Source of the DNA: Isoetes taiwanensis
Taxonomy: Eukaryota > Streptophyta > Lycopodiopsida > Isoetales > Isoetaceae
Direction of reading: 5' to 3'
DNA length: 64,000 nucleotides
Assembly: GCA_021234155.1 (NCBI GenBank)
Contig: JAJEKV010000075.1
Coordinates: forward strand, 186,001 to 250,000
The notes beneath the pieces are model-generated. The model did no database searches and was not told the origin of the DNA. It saw only the letters and a list, made by a program, of their open reading frames with translations. Both the position numbers and the translations under genes were made by a program. How positions within the stretch are numbered: the first letter of the stretch is position 1; each line of letters begins with the position of its first letter. Of this stretch, positions 59,285-64,000 are shown piece after piece.

Positions 59285-59814
59285 AATGGTAATATACATT
59301 GCATAACTGCTAAATATCTTGCATGTACACAGTACTAGTTACACAAATAGTAATCTAGTGCTTTTTACCAGAATAAAACGAGGACTTTATCTACGCCCGA
59401 TTTGGGTTATCCACCAAGAAAGAGAAACTTAATATAGTTTCATTTTGGAAACTATATAAAGCTTCAGTGGAAACTATATTCAGTTTCCCTGAAGCTATAT
59501 ACAGTTCCCCTCAAACTTAAAAAGTAGTCTTTCTATTTTGTCGTTTTCTTTGAACTTTTGCAATGATTTCTGATTGTGTATCTAGGCTTCCATATCTGCA
59601 GCAGAATCCAATGCATGCGCTTCCATTTAATGCACCAATTTGCAAGAACAAATTTACAAGAATACTTCATCCGGCAAGAATTTGAAGCAGGAATTTGAGG
59701 GGCATGCCGCTGTTGCCTTGATCTTGATCTTGGTAAGTATGTAGATGCTGAATTTGTCTTGTCTGCTGCATTTGTTTTGAAGATTGTCGGATTTAGAACC
59801 CAAAGATTTGATTG

Positions 59815-59892
59815 TTTTCTTGCTACAAGAGATGTCCAAGTAGAAAATGGCAGAACTTTGCTACAAGAGAGGCCCAAATAGAAAATGGCAGA
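59815..59892. repeat. Tandem duplication inside the MULE cargo
   Basis: TTGCTACAAGAGATGTCCAA with GTAGAAAATGGCAGAAC is repeated directly as TTGCTACAAGAGAGGCCCAA with ATAGAAAATGGCAGAGC, a period of about 36 bp. Confidence 0.8.
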
Positions 59893-60654
59893 GCTTCTTA
59901 TTCGTTTACTTCATCCGATCTTTTTGCAAAACACAATGCTGAAAGCTTTGCTCTGCTGCTGCATCTCAAATCTGCTCTACGGCGACTTTTAATCCATTTA
60001 GAGCTAGTTGGAGACCACAGAGGAGACAACTGGGGCCTGGAGGATCAATCGATTCTGCTGCTGCATTCTTCATAACCAGGGATTCTTCTAACTTCATAGC
60101 CGGGCCAGAGGATTTTTTTCATGCAACTAATAGGGATCAACCCGTTACAGCCATTCGAAAAGCGATTCCAGAAGAGATCATCAGTCAGGCAATTATCAGG
60201 AGCCGCGATTTGGCGACCCCGAATATTTTATTTCTTTTTTCTTTTTTATGGCAAAGGTGAGAGAGGGAAACAAAACCGGAGTTGAGGAATGCTCTGCCGA
60301 GGAATGCTCTGCCTGATTTCAGAAATAGTTCAAAAATGTTTTTGCTTCGAGCGAGAATGCTCTGCCCTATGATTTGTTTCACAGGGATACTGGGTGCATG
60401 AATCCCAACCCCCTTAAGATTTTGTATTAAAGCTTCACCTTATTATTTTAATACACTTTGATTTAAAAAACTTGGCCTTAGATTTAAACTTGTTGCTTAA
60501 TATTAGGGCGAGCTTGCTGCTTAATATTGAAATAAAAAGCAATTGTACACTCTATTTTTGTGTGGATTAAGAGTGTATAACTTGTTGTATGAACAAAGGA
60601 TGCTCAAGGAGCTCAAGTTCAAGTATCTATAAGACAAATGTGTGTTCACGAAGG

Positions 60655-61130
60655 TTCCCCTTCAAATTTAAAATCTTAGCGTGCTCCTTACGCTAAGAGG
60701 ACACCATTTAATGCATGTTGTCATACAATCTTGCATATGTGCCACAAGATCTTACACACATGCCTACACTCCTCCATTTTATTTTACAAAATGGAAACCT
60801 TATAAAGTTTCCTATCCAAATTAAAAACTTTGAAAACCTAATGTAGTATCAAGGGAAACTTAATGTAGTTTCTTTGGAAACCTAATGTAGTTTAAGTTTC
60901 TTTGGAAACCTACTGCAGTTTCAAATTCAAAATATTGGGTACTCCTCACGCTAAAAAGACATCATTAATGCATTTGGGAACACAATCTTCCATAAGATCT
61001 TTACACGTGGGTAGATTACATTTTGTCATACAATCTTGAAAATGTGCCCAAGATCTTACACACGTGCCTAGACTCTTTCATTTTATTTTTTGAAAAGCGA
61101 AAACCTTATAGAGTTTTTCCAAAAGTAAAG
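60655..61130. repeat. Direct repeat in the right end of the MULE
   Basis: The segment GCTCCTTACGCTAAGAGGAC... to TTTTATTTTACAAAATGGAAA (60690-60800) recurs from about 60940 to 61100 with changes, a period of about 270 bp. Both are followed by AAACCTTATA(A/G)AGTTT. Confidence 0.7.
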
Positions 61131-61197
61131 TACGTATAGTTTGCATAGAGGAAACCTTACAAGGTTTTCACTAGAGGAAACCTAACATGGTATCCAT

Positions 61198-61281
61198 GGA
61201 AACTTAATGTGGTTTCAATGGAAACTTGATGTAACTACATCAAGTTTCCATAAGTTTCCATTGAAACCACATTAAGTTTCA
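61198..61281. repeat. Large palindrome in the right end of the MULE
   Basis: GAAACTTAATGTGGTTTCAA then TGGAAACTT (left arm) is repeated exactly as its reverse complement ending near 61280. The perfect stem is 29 bp with further partial pairing in the loop. Confidence 0.88.
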
Positions 61282-61353
61282 ACGAGAAACCCTATGAGGT
61301 TTCCGGCGAACTCCAACCCAAATCGGGAGTAGAAAAAACCATCGAGAATAAAA

Positions 61354-62436
61354 TGCCATGGACAACAGCGACTAGGCTTCTCTTTAAAATCCGTTTTTGA
61401 CATTGCCAAAGGATACAATTAGGCAATTTCTAAGTAGCAGGAACCTACAACTATTTAGCCATTCTTCTTATGCCAAAATGACTTTAGACATGTTAGAGTT
61501 AATCATCATAGGGGCATTGCACATTTTTATTATGCATTTCTTAAGCTGGGACAATGTTTAATGCAATCTGAGCCATCCTTCTAATTCCATAGATGCTTGG
61601 GGTATCTTCATCCTTGGTCCTTCTTATGTAATGCAGTATCAGTTTCTGTTCTCGCCTAATTTGTTCCTTCAAAATTACGAGCGCATGACACGTTGCATTG
61701 ATGGCATTTATGGCGGGCATGAAGACATATTTCTAGAAGTCAGTGTCATTTAATACAGAGCATTAAATTGAGAGGAAGAACCATTCAGAGGCTCCATTCA
61801 AAGGAAGCTCCCAAACGAGCTTCATACCAAGCCCTAGAGAGATTGCTTGAAGAAATCAAGGCCTTGCTTTAGAGGGGATTATTCTACAGTTGCCCTTCAA
61901 CGCAATAGCGTGATTCCGCGTGCTTTGGGCAGTAGAGAGGCATACAAATCTGTGAAATTTGCTACATGGTCACATAGAAAACAGCCAAGCAATCTCTAGG
62001 TAAGTCCGCCCCAGCCATGAATTCGTTTGTGCAAGAAATTGCCAATCATGTTCATTTGTTGTGCTCCTTGCAGAAGGTCTGCCATAAATTGCCAATCATC
62101 TTATTTCTGGCCGTTTTGATTCTGATTCCATAAAATTCAAGGAAGGCCTTAGAACTTATCCTGGCAAGCAGGTAGAAATCCGTAGGGAAATCAGGTCATT
62201 AGTGGCAATTATTGAGAGCTTGAAATTTTTTTTGACGCAGGTGTTAGCTTCTGCCGTTGATCGCTTGAGAGGAATTAACAACCCAGGTATGTTTCTTTTC
62301 AGTGGCGTTAATAGAAGCCGTGATTTTAACAGAATAGACAAGGCATCAGTAAAAAAAAATGCATCGGAATCATGTAAAATATGCTTTACCAGATTATTGT
62401 TAGAAGTAGCAGCATACCCAGTTCAAATATTGAGGG
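61354..62436 (+). pseudogene. Exon-like remnants of an unidentified gene
   Basis: A clean open stretch at about 62095-62219 reads GRFDSDSIKFKEGLRTYPGK, QVEIRREIRSLVAIIESLKF. A further piece near 61760-61870 reads RLHSKEAPKRASYQALERLL. Acceptor-like CTCCTTGCAG (62064-62073) precedes the first. No family recognised. The gene is interrupted by the small MULE-like element that follows. Confidence 0.35.
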
Positions 62437-62847
62437 CGCCAGAATCGAGTCCGGATGTGGTGTTTCCGACAATTTGCCTATGGTGTTTTCGGACGCCCGT
62501 AAACACCCAATGCTTTCGAAGTGGTGTTTCCGCCAAAAAGTGGTATTTCGCCAAAAACCGTTAAAACCGCGCTTGGCGAGCCAAAATCTTTGGTCGGATC
62601 CTTCTCTGTAGCCCCTCGACGCTTGAAATGCTTCAAAAGCCCTTCCAATCGCTTTGTCTTCCTCTTTAACACTAGTTTGATGAAGAGAGGAAGTGATTTG
62701 AGCTCGATAGAAAGCGGATCAAGCAAAAATCGACCTAAAACAGCTTGATTCTCGGCTTAAACCGCGGAAGTGCATGCTGGCTGATAATCTGTGGGCCGTA
62801 AACATCACAAAAAGTCCGAAACACCACATCCCGGACTCGATTTTACC
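62437..62847. mobile_element. 411-bp MULE-like miniature element
   Basis: The terminal inverted repeats are about 30 bp (left GAATCGAGTCCGGATGTGG, then TGTTTCCGAC; right, reversed, AAATCGAGTCCGGGATGTGG, then TGTTTCGGAC). They are flanked by the 12-bp direct repeat AAATATTGAGGG at 62425-62436 and 62848-62859. The long duplication favours a Mutator-type element. No protein-coding capacity; the interior is more GC-rich than the flanks. Confidence 0.88.
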
Positions 62848-63193
62848 AAATATTGAGGGATCTTTAGAAGCAAGGCAAGGGCGAGATCGGATTCAATTTA
62901 CCCCAAACAATATGCAAGGCATAAAGACGAGTGCAAATTTGAACTTTAACATGACTTAAATGGTCACCAAACCGGATTGAACACAGAAAGAACTCGTTGT
63001 AATTTTTCATCCAATAAGCTAAATGGGCTAATTCCAAGCAATGGGTTTTTTGGTGATTGATCAGATAATCTTATTTTGATTGATCAGATAATCTTCTTTG
63101 GATAATCCCGTGGGGAATTATGCTACAATATGTGATCCGTCTATGGTAAAATAATGCATGATGACCATTAAATTCTCGGTAGATAAAGCATAA

Positions 63194-63595
63194 ATGAAGC
63201 ACAAACCGTTGGATCTCGAGGAGGGTTTTTTGCAACTAGTGCAAATTGGATTGGTTCGAGATTTATTATCTCCAGAAGTTCTTCACAGAACTCTTACCCA
63301 GATAAATCCACACAGATGGGTTCTCACCTTCTGGCAATGGTTAAATAAACCATTGTTTTATTGTCTTGAAGATATTTTCACTCATGATATAAAATACATT
63401 ATTGCCCCTAATGCTTTAGAAGTATTTATCAACGCCCTTAGGTATAAAATATGTCATCCAGCACAAGCGTCCCCTAGTCTAAGAAATACTAAGGTGCACC
63501 ATGCTCAGAAGTTAAATGGAGAAATTATCTTTGGTGATTCTGTGCAGGTGGCTCCCTTATCCCTTCTTTGCTCACCCATTACATGTGAAAACTAA
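63194..63595 (+). CDS. Unidentified open frame, 133 codons
   Basis: This is the longest clean frame at the right end: it begins MKHKPLDLEEGFLQLVQIGL and continues through TFWQWLNKPLFYCLEDIFTH and ALEVFINALRYKICHPAQAS. It has no recognised motif, signal peptide or membrane segment. Part of it (63340-63510) is duplicated downstream at 63845-63990, where the frame is broken. Whether it is expressed is unknown. Confidence 0.3.
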   Translation: MKHKPLDLEEGFLQLVQIGLVRDLLSPEVLHRTLTQINPHRWVLTFWQWLNKPLFYCLEDIFTHDIKYIIAPNALEVFINALRYKICHPAQASPSLRNTKVHHAQKLNGEIIFGDSVQVAPLSLLCSPITCEN

Positions 63596-63990
63596 GTTAA
63601 TTGAATTTTTCTTTTCCAACGCCATCTCCCTAGCTCATACACCTCTAAATCTCATCCCGGATATTAGAGACCCAATAATATTCATTCCGGCCATTAAAGG
63701 CCCAATAAAATTTTCAACTCTAAATCTCATTCCTATATTAAAGACACAAATAGGATTTTCATGATTTGGGAACAATTTTTTGTTTGTGTTTGCAATCTAG
63801 GTAGCCTCATAGCCAGGCCATTGTTTAAATAGTCTAAACACTAGTTTAAATAAACCATTCTCTTTTTACCCATGACATAAAATGTGTTACTGTCCCCAAT
63901 GACTTAGACCTATTTATCAATGCTTCCAGGCATAAAATATATTATCCAGCACTAGCGCCCCTAGCCTAGGAAACACCAAGCTACACCGTA
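63340..63990. repeat. Direct duplication, two copies of about 150-170 bp
   Basis: AACCATT...CATGA(T/C)ATAAAAT through AGCACAAGCGTCCCCTAG to GGTGCACC (63340-63510) is repeated with about 80% identity at 63845-63990. Between them are shorter repeats of TCTAAATCTCATCC and GACCCAATAA (63640-63760). Confidence 0.75.
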
Positions 63991-64000
63991 ACCTTACAAC

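Larger units (their letters stand above)
59379..61344. mobile_element. 1966-bp non-autonomous MULE, possible Pack-MULE
   Basis: The ends are inverted repeats, CGAGGACTTTATCTACGCCC then GATTTGGG on the left and CGATGGTTTTTTCTACTCCC then GATTTGGG on the right (23 of 28 matching). They are flanked by a perfect 9-bp duplication AGAATAAAA (59370-59378 and 61345-61353). Sub-terminal zones carry many GGAAAC...ATGTAGTTTC words. No transposase is present. The centre (59530-60400) is of different composition, with exon-like and intron-like signals such as CTGCAG and TTG|GTAAGTATG, suggesting a captured gene piece of unknown source. Confidence 0.9.

Overview
This window is nuclear DNA of a land plant with a large, repeat-rich genome. 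Evidence for this: a Ty3/gypsy chromovirus primed by a plant-type initiator-Met tRNA site, a Ty1/copia element, Rep/Pif1 Helitrons with plant-style hairpin plus CTAG ends, Mutator-like elements with 9-bp or longer target duplications, and two kinds of LINE. I find no intact, recognisable host gene. The species cannot be fixed from the sequence; a fern, gymnosperm or other plant with a large genome would fit.

Layout. 1-7.7 kb: a scrap of gypsy reverse transcriptase, an elongation factor P pseudogene lying between inverted copies of a coiled-coil gene fragment, then mostly non-coding DNA. 7.7-23.5 kb: three nested levels. A minus-strand Ty1/copia element is split in its RNase H domain by a 13.9-kb minus-strand Ty3/gypsy element (8396-22323, perfect 5-bp target duplication ATGAT). 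The gypsy gag region in turn holds an inverted-repeat element of about 2.9 kb (16.0-18.9 kb) whose arms carry tRNA-like pol III boxes and arrays of heat-shock-element-like TTCTAGAA units. A Helitron 3' end (23546-23572, minus) cuts the copia upstream of its RT. 24.9-28.7 kb: LINE 3' ends in both orientations and a possible multi-exon minus-strand gene. 29.7-35.4 kb: a long non-coding repeat unit, partly duplicated, with a TATA-bearing block at two sites.

36.6-45.0 kb: LINE territory. A 5'-truncated L1 lies at 36.6-38.2 kb. An endonuclease-RT LINE of a different clade (39.6-45.0 kb, plus) is interrupted by a second L1 (42223-44873) with an 11-bp target duplication. 3' ends of the first LINE family recur at five places, three of them ending in (ATTCT)n-type repeats. 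45-47 kb may be remains of a host gene 5' region. 47.7-55.4 kb: a plus-strand Helitron with HUH Rep and Pif1-type helicase, a tandemly repeated N-terminal module and a textbook 3' end at 55414. 56.7-59.2 kb: a second Helitron Rep region, truncated at the start of its helicase domain and split by a 705-bp MULE-like insert. 59.4-61.3 kb: a 1966-bp non-autonomous MULE that looks like a gene-capturing Pack-MULE. 61.4-64 kb: unrecognised exon-like sequence with a third, 411-bp MULE-like element.

The elements record an order of events: copia, then gypsy and a Helitron, then the fold-back element; LINE, then L1; Helitron, then MULE; tandem duplication, then LINE tail. Most coding parts are decayed. 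The outer gypsy boundaries, the L1 and MULE target duplications and the Helitron termini are well preserved.
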